Assembly: GCA_029203105.1 (NCBI GenBank)
Contig: CP119318.1
Span: 3,300,501-3,364,500 of the forward strand
From: Candidatus Kaistia colombiensis
GTDB taxonomy: Bacteria > Pseudomonadota > Alphaproteobacteria > Rhizobiales > Kaistiaceae
Direction of reading: 5' to 3'
Length of the DNA stretch: 64,000 nt
Shown: piece by piece, positions 8,113 to 17,122 of the stretch
Layout: every line of letters begins with the position of its first letter
Numbering within the stretch: the first letter of the stretch is position 1
Notes under the pieces: model-generated
Databases searched by the model: none
The model's input: the letters and a program-made list of their open reading frames with translations, nothing else
What the model was told of the DNA's origin: nothing
Program-made: the position numbers and the translations under genes

Positions 8113-9405
8113 ATGCCCTGGCAAGACCTTCTGATCATCGCTGTGTTGATCGCTTTCAACGGCTTCTTTGCTCTATCCGAGATTGCCGTCGTTTCATCCC
8201 GCCCTGCCCGCCTGCAATTCATGGCCAACGAAGGCGTCCGAGGCGCCACGACGGCCCTGAGGCTGTCGGAAGATCCGACCGGCTTCCTGTCGGCGGTGCA
8301 GATCGGCATCACGCTCATCGCCATCCTTTCGGGCGCCTTCGGCGAGGCCGCGCTGGCAACGCCGCTGACGGACTTCCTGTTGGCCGAGTTCCCGAGCCTC
8401 GGCGCCCGCGCCTCGACCGTTGCGACCGTGATCGTCGTGGTCGGGCTGGCCTATTTCTCGCTGATCGCCGGCGAGCTGGTGCCGAAGCGCCTGGCGCTGA
8501 CCAATCCGGAGCGGCTCGCCTGCTTGGTGGCACGGCCGGTCGGGCTGCTGGCGCGCATCGCCTTGCCGATCGTCTGGTTTCTGCGCCTTTCGACCGATAC
8601 CGTCCTGCGCCTGCTCGGCAAGCAGGACAGCGACGATCGCGGCGTGACCGAGGAAGAGGTCAAGACGATGATCGCGGAGGGCACCGAGGCCGGCGTCTTC
8701 CATCAGGCCGAACGCGAGATGATCGAGGCGGTGATCCGCGTCGCCGACCGTTCGGTGCGCACCATCATGGTTGCCCGGCCGGACGTCGTCTGGCTCGATA
8801 TCGAGGATCCGCCGAGCGAGAACCGCAACACGGTGATCGAATCGGGCCATTCGCGCTTTCCGGTCAGCCGCGGCGAGATCGATGCGGTCATCGGCATCGT
8901 GCATGCGAAGGACCTGCTCGAGCAGATCTACAAGGGCCAGACGGTCGAACTCGCAACCGTCATCCGCGAGCCCCTCTATGTCGACGAACGGATGCCGATT
9001 CTGAAGGTGCTCGATCGATTCAAGACGTCGAACGTCCACATGGCGGTGGTTCTCGACGAGTATGGCAGCTTCCAGGGCGTCGTCACGCCGATGGACATCC
9101 TGACAGCGATCGCCGGCGACATGCCCGAGCATGAGGGCGACGACATCCCCGACGCGACGCAGCGCGCCGACGGGTCGTGGCTGATCGACGGCAGCGCGCA
9201 GATCGACAGCGTCGAGCGCACGCTGGGGCTGAAGTCGCTCGCCAAGGACGAGGACTTCGCCACCATGGCCGGTTTTATGCTGCACCATCTCGGCCACATC
9301 CCCGTGCCGGGCGAGTTCTTCGGCTATGAGGGTTGGATCTTCGAGGTGGTTGACCTCGACGGCCGCCGGATCGACAAGGTGCTCGTCCGCAAGAGCGACA
9401 ACTAA
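8113..9405 (+). CDS. CNNM/HlyC-CorC family membrane protein with CBS domains
   Basis: Inner-membrane protein of 430 residues. The DUF21 (CNNM) transmembrane domain spans about residues 1-190, with FFALSEIAVVSSRPAR near the start and GELVPKRLAL in the middle. Two CBS motifs follow (about 205-340; RTIMVARPDVVWLD and VVTPMDILTAIAG), then a CorC/HlyC C-terminal domain (about 350-428; EDFATMAGFML, GHIPVPGE). Family members are linked to Mg or Co handling or to hemolysin-type annotation; the true substrate is uncertain. Upstream is a 298-base divergent gap; no terminator is seen before hemB. Confidence 0.92.
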   Translation: MPWQDLLIIAVLIAFNGFFALSEIAVVSSRPARLQFMANEGVRGATTALRLSEDPTGFLSAVQIGITLIAILSGAFGEAALATPLTDFLLAEFPSLGARASTVATVIVVVGLAYFSLIAGELVPKRLALTNPERLACLVARPVGLLARIALPIVWFLRLSTDTVLRLLGKQDSDDRGVTEEEVKTMIAEGTEAGVFHQAEREMIEAVIRVADRSVRTIMVARPDVVWLDIEDPPSENRNTVIESGHSRFPVSRGEIDAVIGIVHAKDLLEQIYKGQTVELATVIREPLYVDERMPILKVLDRFKTSNVHMAVVLDEYGSFQGVVTPMDILTAIAGDMPEHEGDDIPDATQRADGSWLIDGSAQIDSVERTLGLKSLAKDEDFATMAGFMLHHLGHIPVPGEFFGYEGWIFEVVDLDGRRIDKVLVRKSDN

Positions 9406-9500
9406 GCCGCTCCACTCCATCGGGAGGCGCGACAGCGCGGCGCTTGCCGCCGGCATTGCCGGTGCTAGGGTCCCGCTGCCGCGCATCCAAGGAAACCAGA

Positions 9501-10520
9501 ATGACCCGTCACACCTTCACGCCGCCCGACATGAACGCGATCCTCGGCGGCCGCCGCCTCCGCCGCAATCGCAAGGCGGACTGGTCGCGCCGGCTCGTGC
9601 GCGAGACGCTCCTGACGGTCCATGATCTGATCTGGCCGATCTTCCTGATCGAGGGCACCAACGTCCGCCAGGACATCGCCTCGATGCCGGGCGTGCAGCG
9701 TCTTTCCGTCGACCAGGCGGTGGTGGAGGCCGAGAAAGCGGCGGCGCTCGGCATTCCGGCGATCGCGCTGTTCCCGTTCACGGAGCCGTCTCTGCGCGAC
9801 CCGACCGGCTCCGAATCACTGAACCCGAACAATCTCGTCTGCCAGGCCTGCCGCGCGATCAAGGCGGCCGTGCCCGAGATCGGCTTGATCACCGATGTCG
9901 CGCTCGACCCCTATACCAGCCACGGCCATGACGGCGTGATGGAGGGCGACCGGATCGTCAATGACGCCAGCGTCGCCCTGCTCGTCCAGCAGGCGCTTCG
10001 CCAAGCCGAGGCGGGCGCCGATGTCATCGCTCCTTCCGACATGATGGACGGCCGCGTCGCGGCGATCCGCGAGGTTCTGGACGAATCCGGCTTCCTCGAC
10101 GTCCAGATCATGGCCTACTCGGCCAAGTACGCCTCGGCCTTTTACGGCCCGTTCCGCGACGCGATCGGCACCTCGAAGACCCTGATCGGCGACAAGCGCA
10201 CCTACCAGATGGATTTCGGCAATACCGACGAGGCATTGCGTGAGGTCGAACTCGACATCCAGGAAGGGGCTGACATGATCATGGTCAAGCCCGGCATGCC
10301 CTATCTGGACGTGGTGCAGCGGGTGAAGGAGACCTTCGCCATGCCGACCTTCGCCTATCAGGTGTCGGGGGAATACGCGATGTTGCAAGCGGCCGCCCGC
10401 AACGGCTGGATCGATGGCGAGCGCGCCTTCATCGAGAGCCTTACGGCCTTCAAGCGGGCGGGGGCGGACGGGGTGCTGACCTACTTCGCGCCGCTCGTCG
10501 CGCCGCTGCTTCCTCGCTGA
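9501..10520 (+). CDS. hemB: Delta-aminolevulinic acid dehydratase (porphobilinogen synthase)
   Basis: Condenses two 5-aminolevulinate molecules to porphobilinogen in heme and cobalamin synthesis. The 339-residue length is normal. The two active-site lysines are in AYSAKYASAFYGPFRD and MVKPGMPYLD. The metal-site loop reads DVALDPYTSHGHDG, without the cysteine cluster of zinc enzymes, so this is the Mg-type known from Bradyrhizobium and relatives. The ATG at 9501 follows AAGGAAACC; an in-frame upstream extension is not needed. It is 95 bases after the CNNM gene and 13 bases before the next gene. Confidence 0.97.
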   Translation: MTRHTFTPPDMNAILGGRRLRRNRKADWSRRLVRETLLTVHDLIWPIFLIEGTNVRQDIASMPGVQRLSVDQAVVEAEKAAALGIPAIALFPFTEPSLRDPTGSESLNPNNLVCQACRAIKAAVPEIGLITDVALDPYTSHGHDGVMEGDRIVNDASVALLVQQALRQAEAGADVIAPSDMMDGRVAAIREVLDESGFLDVQIMAYSAKYASAFYGPFRDAIGTSKTLIGDKRTYQMDFGNTDEALREVELDIQEGADMIMVKPGMPYLDVVQRVKETFAMPTFAYQVSGEYAMLQAAARNGWIDGERAFIESLTAFKRAGADGVLTYFAPLVAPLLPR

Positions 10521-10533
10521 TCGGAGCGCACCG

Positions 10534-11910
10534 ATGACGGGGGGCGCAAGATCGGCCGCGATCATGGCACTCCTGTTCTGCGTCGCCGCGCTCCTTTCGG
10601 CGTGCAGCGACGTCGACCGCCAGCAGGCCAGGATCTGCGTGGCGGTGGCCACCGCCGTCGCCCCGGAGGGGCAGAAGGTTTCCGTGCAGTCGGTGATCCC
10701 GCTCGTTGGCGTCAGCCATGCGGTGCGGGTCAACTACAGCGTGCCCGGCCTGCCGCTGCCGCTCTATGTCGATTGCGCCTTTGGCGGCGGCATGCTGGAG
10801 CCCGGCCGGCGCGACGTCATCGGCGTGCGCGGCTACGATGGCGCGCTTTCCGAACGCCAGTTGCTGACGCTGCATCGCTGGTTCCTGTCACAGGACGACA
10901 TGATCGACCGCGCCGTTGCGGAGACGGACTGGCAGCCCGCCAGTCTCGAGATCTCGTCCTGGGCACCGCCCAAGGCGGTCGGCTTCGCGCTCCAGCAGCT
11001 GACCAACATCCTCGGCCTCGCTGCGCTCTATGCGCCGCTGGCGCTCGCCTATGCGCTGATCTACGGCCTGATCCGCCGCATCAACATGGCCTTTGGCCAG
11101 ATCGCCGTGATCGGCGGCTATGGCGCCGTCTTCGGCATCGTCGCAGCGCTCGGCATCCCTTCCTTCGGGCCCTTCGCCACCCTCGTTCTCGCCGGTGCCA
11201 GCGCCATTGCCCTCGCCGCGCTCTGGGGCTGGCTGGTGGGGCGGGCCGTCGTGCTGCCACTCGCGGACCGGCCGGATCGCGCCTTCATCATCGCCACGAT
11301 CGGGCTCGGCATCGCCTTGTCCGAAATGCTTCGTCTCGGCCAGGGCGCACGCGAGATCTGGATCGAGCCGATGCTGGAAACGCCGGTCGTCCTGACGCGC
11401 GGCGCCTTCCCGGTCATTGTCCCGGAGATGCGTCTGCTGATCATCCTGGTTGCCCTGCTCGTGCTGCCGGCCGTGCTGGTCTTCATGCGCGTTTCGCGCT
11501 TCGGCCGGGCCTGGCGCTCGGTGGCGGACGACCCGGTAATGGCGCGGCTCGCCGGCATCAACACCTCGGCCGTCACCGCCGTCACGCTGATCCTCGCCTC
11601 GGCGCTCGCCGCCGGCGGTGGTCTGGTACTGGCGCTCAGCTATGGGACGATCAACTTCTCGATGGGCCTGATGGTCGGGCTAAAGGCCCTGCTCGCGAGC
11701 CTCGTCGGCGGCGCAGGCTCACTGGTGGGCGCCGTGCTCGGCGGCTTGCTGATCGCCGTGCTCGAGACGGCCTGGTCCGCCTATTTCGATTCGACATCGC
11801 GCGACATCGTCGTGCTTGGCGTTCTCACGCTGCTCTTCCTGCTGCGCCCCAACGGCCTGATGGGCCTGGGCAAGGCGCTGGAAGAGGGGCGCGGGACGCG
11901 TCTATCGTGA
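10534..11910 (+). CDS. LivH-type ABC permease with an N-terminal lipoprotein-like domain
   Basis: The 458-residue product has two parts. Residues 1-23 look like a lipoprotein signal (hydrophobic run, then LLSAC), followed by about 120 soluble residues with no motif I recognise. From about residue 147 it is a branched-chain amino-acid ABC permease of the LivH type with about eight membrane helices, INMAFGQIAVIGGYGA near its start and ADDPVMARLAGIN (EAA-like loop) later. LivK, LivM, LivG and LivF are absent nearby. It starts 13 bases after hemB and ends 15 bases before a threonine ammonia-lyase gene, which hints at a role around branched-chain amino acids (inference). Substrate unknown. Confidence 0.8.
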   Translation: MTGGARSAAIMALLFCVAALLSACSDVDRQQARICVAVATAVAPEGQKVSVQSVIPLVGVSHAVRVNYSVPGLPLPLYVDCAFGGGMLEPGRRDVIGVRGYDGALSERQLLTLHRWFLSQDDMIDRAVAETDWQPASLEISSWAPPKAVGFALQQLTNILGLAALYAPLALAYALIYGLIRRINMAFGQIAVIGGYGAVFGIVAALGIPSFGPFATLVLAGASAIALAALWGWLVGRAVVLPLADRPDRAFIIATIGLGIALSEMLRLGQGAREIWIEPMLETPVVLTRGAFPVIVPEMRLLIILVALLVLPAVLVFMRVSRFGRAWRSVADDPVMARLAGINTSAVTAVTLILASALAAGGGLVLALSYGTINFSMGLMVGLKALLASLVGGAGSLVGAVLGGLLIAVLETAWSAYFDSTSRDIVVLGVLTLLFLLRPNGLMGLGKALEEGRGTRLS

Positions 11911-11925
11911 GTTCCGGAGGTTTCC

Positions 11926-13179
11926 ATGCAAGACACGTCGCAAGGCACGTCGCGGCCCCGCCTCGACGCCATCCCGACCCTTGAGGACATTCGCGACGCC
12001 GCACGGGTGATCGACGGCATCCTGATCCGGACGCCGTTCCTGCCCGCGCCGCGGTTGTCGCGCCTCACCGGCGCCGAGGTCTACGTCAAATACGAAAACC
12101 TGCAGGTGACCTCCGCCTTCAAGGAGCGCGGCGCGCTGGTCAAGCTCTTGTCGCTGACGGCGGCGGAGCGCGCCAATGGCGTCGTCGCCATGTCGGCCGG
12201 CAACCATGCCCAGGCCGTCGCCTATCACGCACAGCGGCTCGGCATCCCGGCCACCATCGTCATGCCGAAGACCACCCCCTTCGTGAAGGTCGAGGCAACC
12301 CAGGCCTTCGGCGCCAGGGTCGTTGTCGAGGGCGAGACGCTGGCAGCCTGCCAGGTGATCGCCGCCACCATCGCCACCGAGACCGGCGCGGTCTGGGTTC
12401 ATCCCTATGACGATCCGCATGTCATCCGCGGACAAGGCACGATCGCGCTCGAGATGCTGGAGGACGGCCCTGCCCTCGATTGCATCCTCGTGCCGGTCGG
12501 CGGCGGCGGGCTGATCGGCGGCATCGCCATCGCCACCAAGGCGCTGTCGCCGCAGACCGAGGTGATCGGCGTCGAGACCGAGCTCTATCCCTCGATGCGC
12601 GCCGCGCTCGACGGCGTCGAGGGCAAATGCGGCGGCAACACGCTGGCCGAGGGCATCGCCGTCAAGAATGTCGGCGCGCTGACGCTCGAGATCGCCCGCC
12701 GCCATGTCGATGACGTCGTGCTGGTGTCCGAGACGACGATCGAACGCGCCGTCAACGCCTATCTGACGCTGCAGAAGACCATGGCGGAAGGAGCGGGCGC
12801 AGCGGGGCTCGCCGCCATGCTGGCCGATCCCGAGCGCTTCCGCGGGCGGCGCGTCGGCCTCGTGCTCTGCGGCGGCAACATCGACCCCCGCCTCGCCGCC
12901 TCGATCATGGTGCGCGAACTGGCCCGCTCCGAGCGCATCATCGCGGTGCGGATGACCATTCCCGACCAGCCGGGCGTGCTCGCCGAAATCGCGGCGGTGA
13001 TCAGCCAGTGCGGCGGCAACATCCTGGAGGTTTCGCATCATCGCCATCTGCTGACGGTGCCGGCGAAGGGCGCCAGCCTCGACGTGACGATCGAGACGCA
13101 CGGCCCCGAACATGCCAGCGAAATCGTCGCCGCCCTGGAGGCCCGCCATCATTCCGTGGAGCGTATGGCGCCGCCCTGA
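11926..13179 (+). CDS. ilvA: Threonine ammonia-lyase with ACT domain
   Basis: PLP enzyme converting threonine to 2-oxobutyrate and ammonia. The 417-residue protein has the PLP-lysine motif SAFKERGA (Lys66), the SAGNHAQAVAYHA substrate loop, and GGGGLIGG binding the PLP phosphate. An ACT-type regulatory domain occupies about residues 340-415 (IPDQPGVLAEIAAVISQ). This architecture occurs in both the biosynthetic and degradative types, so ilvA versus tdcB is uncertain. A GGAGG ribosome site precedes the ATG. It follows the permease gene by 15 bases and is probably in the same transcript. Confidence 0.88.
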   Translation: MQDTSQGTSRPRLDAIPTLEDIRDAARVIDGILIRTPFLPAPRLSRLTGAEVYVKYENLQVTSAFKERGALVKLLSLTAAERANGVVAMSAGNHAQAVAYHAQRLGIPATIVMPKTTPFVKVEATQAFGARVVVEGETLAACQVIAATIATETGAVWVHPYDDPHVIRGQGTIALEMLEDGPALDCILVPVGGGGLIGGIAIATKALSPQTEVIGVETELYPSMRAALDGVEGKCGGNTLAEGIAVKNVGALTLEIARRHVDDVVLVSETTIERAVNAYLTLQKTMAEGAGAAGLAAMLADPERFRGRRVGLVLCGGNIDPRLAASIMVRELARSERIIAVRMTIPDQPGVLAEIAAVISQCGGNILEVSHHRHLLTVPAKGASLDVTIETHGPEHASEIVAALEARHHSVERMAPP

Positions 13180-13267
13180 TCGCAGCGCTGCACGAGGGCA
13201 CCGCTTCTTGTATGATGGCGCCATGTCTCCCATCTGATTGGCCATGGGACAGGCCCAGGAAATTGCC

Positions 13268-13768
13268 ATGACGCACTACGACGACGCCTACCGCACCGAC
13301 GGCTTGGTCTTCGACCCCGCGCGCGAACCGGAACTCTTCGACGGCGTTCTGTCGAAGCGTTTCTTCGCGTTCATCGTCGACGCGATCCTGATCGGATTCT
13401 TCCTTGTCCTGGTTTCGCTGGTCATCCTGGCGATGGGCGTCATCACGCTCGGCGTCGCGTGGTTTCTGTTCGCGCTGCCGCTGTTTGCGATCGTCGCACT
13501 CCTCTATGTCGCGCTGACACTGGGAGGGCCGAAGGCGGCCACGCCCGGCATGCGGATGGCCGGCGTCACGATCCGCAGCACCGATGGCCAGCGCGTCGGT
13601 CCGATCATTGCCGCCGCGCACGCGCTGATCTTCTGGTTCTCGGTCTCGGTGCTGACGCCGCTTGTTCTGCTGGTCGGCCTGTTCTCGAACCGCAAGCGCC
13701 TGCTGCACGACATGCTGCTCGGCACGGTCGTCCTGAATGTCGGCCCGTTGGCCCGGACCCGGCGCTGA
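13268..13768 (+). CDS. RDD-family membrane protein
   Basis: 166 residues with an RDD domain: KRFFAFIVDAILIGFFL at the first helix (residues about 33-55), a second helix pair at 60-85, and a third segment near 120-145 (LIFWFSVSVLTPLVLL), followed by RKRLLHDMLLGTVV, the typical RDD C-terminal signature. Function of such proteins is mostly unknown; some are ion transporters. The ATG at 13268 follows CAGGAAATTGCC; an upstream ATG at 13238 would add ten residues but lacks a ribosome site. Confidence 0.85.
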   Translation: MTHYDDAYRTDGLVFDPAREPELFDGVLSKRFFAFIVDAILIGFFLVLVSLVILAMGVITLGVAWFLFALPLFAIVALLYVALTLGGPKAATPGMRMAGVTIRSTDGQRVGPIIAAAHALIFWFSVSVLTPLVLLVGLFSNRKRLLHDMLLGTVVLNVGPLARTRR

Positions 13769-13854
13769 GCGCGCTTCCGCAAAATCTGCTATGGGTACCG
13801 CGCGCGGGCGTATTATCGTTTCATGATGCCTGAATCGTCCGCCCCCGTTGTGCG

Positions 13855-14610
13855 ATGACCCATCACTCGACCGATACGCCGCAGTTCTTCCTCACCGCGC
13901 CGTCGCCCTGCCCCTATCTGCCGGGACAGATGGAACGGAAGGTCTTCACGCATCTCGTCGGCGACAAGGCCTCGGCCTTGAACGAGGTGCTGACGCAGGG
14001 CGGCTTCCGGCGCAGCCAGAACATCGCCTATCGGCCCGCCTGCGAGGCGTGCAAGGCCTGCGTCTCGATCCGCGTCCCCGTCGACCAGTTCGTGACGACC
14101 CGCAGCTTCCGCCGCGTGCTGGAAAAGAACAGCGACCTGGTCGGCACCCGGGTCGCCGCCGCCCCGACCTCGGAGCAATACTCGCTCTTCCGCGCCTATC
14201 TCGATGCCCGCCATTCGCAGGGCGGCATGGCCGACATGACCGTGCTCGACTACGCCATGATGGTCGAGGACACGCATGTCGACACCATGCTGGTCGAATA
14301 CCGATTTCGCGGACCTGACACCGCGATCACCGGCGCGGGCGAAGGCCCGCTGATCGCGACGGCGCTGACCGACCTGCTCTCGGACGGGCTGTCGATGGTC
14401 TATTCGTTCTACGAGCCGGATTACATCGACCGGTCGCTCGGAACGCTGATGATCCTCGACCACATCCGACGCGCCCGGCGGATGGGCCTTCCCTATGTCT
14501 ATCTCGGCTATTGGGTCGATGGCTCGAAGAAGATGGCCTACAAGGCCCGCTTCAAGCCCCAGGAACATCTTGGCCCGCGCGGCTGGGAAGCCCCGGGCCA
14601 GGACGGCTGA
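13855..14610 (+). CDS. bpt: Aspartate/glutamate leucyltransferase
   Basis: Transfers leucine from leucyl-tRNA to N-terminal Asp or Glu of proteins, marking them for ClpS/ClpAP degradation. The 251-residue protein carries the family's N-terminal cysteine cluster (PACEACKACVSIRVP, about residues 62-76), and the GNAT-like C-terminal domain with YSFYEPDYIDRSLGTLMI and YLGYWVDGSKKMAYKARFKP. Length and motifs are normal for Bpt of proteobacteria. It runs towards parC and is followed by a repeat element (14660-14783) that may serve as terminator. Confidence 0.93.
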   Translation: MTHHSTDTPQFFLTAPSPCPYLPGQMERKVFTHLVGDKASALNEVLTQGGFRRSQNIAYRPACEACKACVSIRVPVDQFVTTRSFRRVLEKNSDLVGTRVAAAPTSEQYSLFRAYLDARHSQGGMADMTVLDYAMMVEDTHVDTMLVEYRFRGPDTAITGAGEGPLIATALTDLLSDGLSMVYSFYEPDYIDRSLGTLMILDHIRRARRMGLPYVYLGYWVDGSKKMAYKARFKPQEHLGPRGWEAPGQDG

Positions 14611-14659
14611 TCGACCTCCAGCAAGCCCCTCACCCAACCCTGAGGCGGGACGCCCTCCT

Positions 14660-14783
14660 CACCTCTCCCTGAGGGAGAGGTCGACGCCCGAAGGGCGGCG
14701 GGTGAGGGTTTACGGCCTGACCGGATAGTTCCCTAAACCCTCACCCGGAGCTTCGCTCCGACCTCTCCCTCAGGGAGAGGTGA
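14660..14783. repeat. REP/BIME-type inverted repeat element, copy A
   Basis: 124 bases between the convergent genes bpt and parC. Each end is itself a hairpin: ACCTCTCCCT-GA-GGGAGAGGT on the left and ACCTCTCCCTCAGGGAGAGG on the right. Inside, GGTGAGGGTTTA pairs with TAAACCCTCACC. An almost identical copy of the same length lies at 20147-20270. This is a well-known class of intergenic repeat in Hyphomicrobiales; here it probably also ends transcription of both flanking genes. Confidence 0.9.
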
Positions 14784-14802
14784 AGCATGGCAGAGCAATC
14801 CC

Positions 14803-17061
14803 TCACTTCAGCGGCGGCGTGCCAAAGCTGTTGGTCTTCGGGAACTTGTCCGGGGGCAGGCGTCCGGCCTGGCCACGCTCGGCGATCCAGTCGCGCAGTT
14901 CCTCGGCCGTGCGGGTATAGCTGCGCCCGGACGAGTCCATCCAGGTCAGGCCCTCGGCCTTCGAGAACAGGCGGATGTCGGACGGGCCGCCATCCTTGTA
15001 GCGCTGCAGGCGGACGCCCTTGCCGCGCGTCATCTCGGGGATCTGCTCGGCCGGGAAGACCAGGAACTTGCGGTTCTGGCCGATGATGGCGACGAGATCG
15101 CCTGACGCCTCGACGCAGATGCGGGCCTCCTCGGTGCCGTCGACGTTCAGCACCTGCTTGCCCTTGCGGGTATTGGCGATCACCTCGGTCTCCGGCACGA
15201 CGAAGCCGCGACCGTCGGTTGACGCCAGCAGCAGCTTGCGGCCGGGCTTGTGCACGAACACCGTGACGATGTCCTGCGCATTGTCCATATCGACCATCAG
15301 CCGGATCGGTTCGCCATGGCCGCGCCCACCCGGCAGCTTGTCGGCGCCGAGCGTGTAGAACTTGCCCCCGGTGGAGAACACCAGCAGCTTGTCCGTCGTC
15401 TCGGCATGGAACGCCATCTTCAAACCGTCATCGGTCTTGAAGGTCAGCGTCGTGTAATCGCTGACATGGCCCTTCAACGCACGGATCCAGCCCTTTTCGG
15501 ACACCACGACGGTGATCGGCTCGCGCTCGATCATCGACTGCTGGATATCCTCGACGTCATGCGACGGCGCGTCGGCGAAGCCGGTGCGGCGCTTGCCGAG
15601 CGGCGTCTCGGGACCAAAGGTCTTGCGAACCTCCTTGATCTGCCACGAGACGGTCTGCCACTGCTTCTCTTCGGAACCGAGCAGCGCCTCGATCTGCGCC
15701 ATCTCGGCCGACAGCTTCTCGTGCTCGCCGCGGATCTCGAATTCCTCGAGCTTGCGCAAGGAGCGCAGCCGCATGTTGAGGATCGACTCGGCCTGCAGGT
15801 CCGTCAGCGAGAAGGTCTTGATGAGCTCCTGCTTCGGCTCATCCTCATAGCGGATGATCCGGATCACCTCGTCGAGGTTCAGATAGGCAACGAGATAGCC
15901 TTCCAGCACTTCGAGCCGGTGCTTGATCTGCGCCAGCCGGAAGGCGGAGCGGCGGACCAGCACCTCACGCCGATGCTCCAGCCATTCGCGCAGCACCTCG
16001 CCGAGGTTCATCACCTTCGGCACGACGCCCTTGGAAAGGACATTCATGTTGAGCGAGATGCGGCTCTCGAGCTCGGTCAGCTTGAAGAGCGATTCCATCA
16101 GAAGCGCCGCGTCGACCGTGCGCGCGCGCGGCTCCAGCACGACGCGGATGTCCTCGGCCGATTCATCGCGGACATCGGCCAGCAGCGGCACTTTTCGCGT
16201 CTGGATCAGTTCGGCGATCTTCTCGATCAGGCGCGACTTCTGCACCTGATAGGGGATCTCGGTGACGACGATCAGATAGGTGCCGCGGCCCTGGTCCTCG
16301 ACATGCCATCGGGCGCGCACCCGGAAACCGCCCTTGCCGGTGCGGTACGCCTCGGTGATCTGAGCGCGATTGTCGACGATGATGCCGCCCGTCGGCAGAT
16401 CCGGCCCCTGAACGTGCTGAACCAGTTCTTCGGTCGAAGCATTCGGGTTCTTGATCAGGACAAGCGCGGCGTCGCACAGCTCGGCGATATTGTGCGGCGG
16501 CACCGAGGTCGCCATGCCGACGGCGATGCCCGACGTGCCGTTGGCGAGCAGGTTCGGAATGCTCGCCGGCAGCACCACCGGCTCCTTCAGGTCGCCGGAA
16601 TAGTTCTCGCGGAAATCGATCGCGTCTTCGTCGATGCCTTCGAGCAGCATCTGCGCGACTTCGGTCATGCGCGCTTCGGTGTAGCGGTAGGCCGCCGCGC
16701 CGTCGCCGTCGATGTTGCCGAAATTGCCCTGCCCGTCGACCAGCGGATAGCGCGAGGAGAAATCCTGCGCGAGGCGGACAAGCGCGTCATAGATCGACTG
16801 GTCGCCATGAGGATGGAACGAGCCCATCACGTCGCCAACGATCTTGGCCGATTTCTTGAACGACGAGTCGGGACTGAGGCGCAGCAGATGCATGCCGTAA
16901 AGGATGCGGCGGTGGACGGGCTTCAGGCCGTCACGCGCATCCGGCAGCGCCCGACCCATGATGGTCGAGAGAGCGTAGGCGAGGTAGCGCTCTTCCAGCG
17001 CCTCGCGGAGATTGATCGTTTCGACATGGCCGCCGTCAGGCGGAATCAGCGCTTTTCCCAT
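14803..17061 (-). CDS. parC: DNA topoisomerase IV subunit A
   Basis: Breaks and rejoins DNA to decatenate chromosomes, as a heterotetramer with ParE (not in this window). The 752-residue length is typical of alphaproteobacterial ParC. The winged-helix core begins RYLAYALSTIMGRALPDARD; the catalytic tyrosine is in AAYRYTEARM, preceded by FHPHGDQSIYDALVRLAQ. A coiled-coil and tower region follows (about residues 340-470), and the C-terminal beta-propeller starts near 500. The start MGKALIPP gives a normal N-terminus. Confidence 0.96.
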   Translation of the reverse strand: MGKALIPPDGGHVETINLREALEERYLAYALSTIMGRALPDARDGLKPVHRRILYGMHLLRLSPDSSFKKSAKIVGDVMGSFHPHGDQSIYDALVRLAQDFSSRYPLVDGQGNFGNIDGDGAAAYRYTEARMTEVAQMLLEGIDEDAIDFRENYSGDLKEPVVLPASIPNLLANGTSGIAVGMATSVPPHNIAELCDAALVLIKNPNASTEELVQHVQGPDLPTGGIIVDNRAQITEAYRTGKGGFRVRARWHVEDQGRGTYLIVVTEIPYQVQKSRLIEKIAELIQTRKVPLLADVRDESAEDIRVVLEPRARTVDAALLMESLFKLTELESRISLNMNVLSKGVVPKVMNLGEVLREWLEHRREVLVRRSAFRLAQIKHRLEVLEGYLVAYLNLDEVIRIIRYEDEPKQELIKTFSLTDLQAESILNMRLRSLRKLEEFEIRGEHEKLSAEMAQIEALLGSEEKQWQTVSWQIKEVRKTFGPETPLGKRRTGFADAPSHDVEDIQQSMIEREPITVVVSEKGWIRALKGHVSDYTTLTFKTDDGLKMAFHAETTDKLLVFSTGGKFYTLGADKLPGGRGHGEPIRLMVDMDNAQDIVTVFVHKPGRKLLLASTDGRGFVVPETEVIANTRKGKQVLNVDGTEEARICVEASGDLVAIIGQNRKFLVFPAEQIPEMTRGKGVRLQRYKDGGPSDIRLFSKAEGLTWMDSSGRSYTRTAEELRDWIAERGQAGRLPPDKFPKTNSFGTPPLK

Positions 17062-17122
17062 GCCTGATGGGAGTAACCGCAGAATTCAGCCATTTCAAGG
17101 GAAAGCGGTCGCCCGCCGCGGT

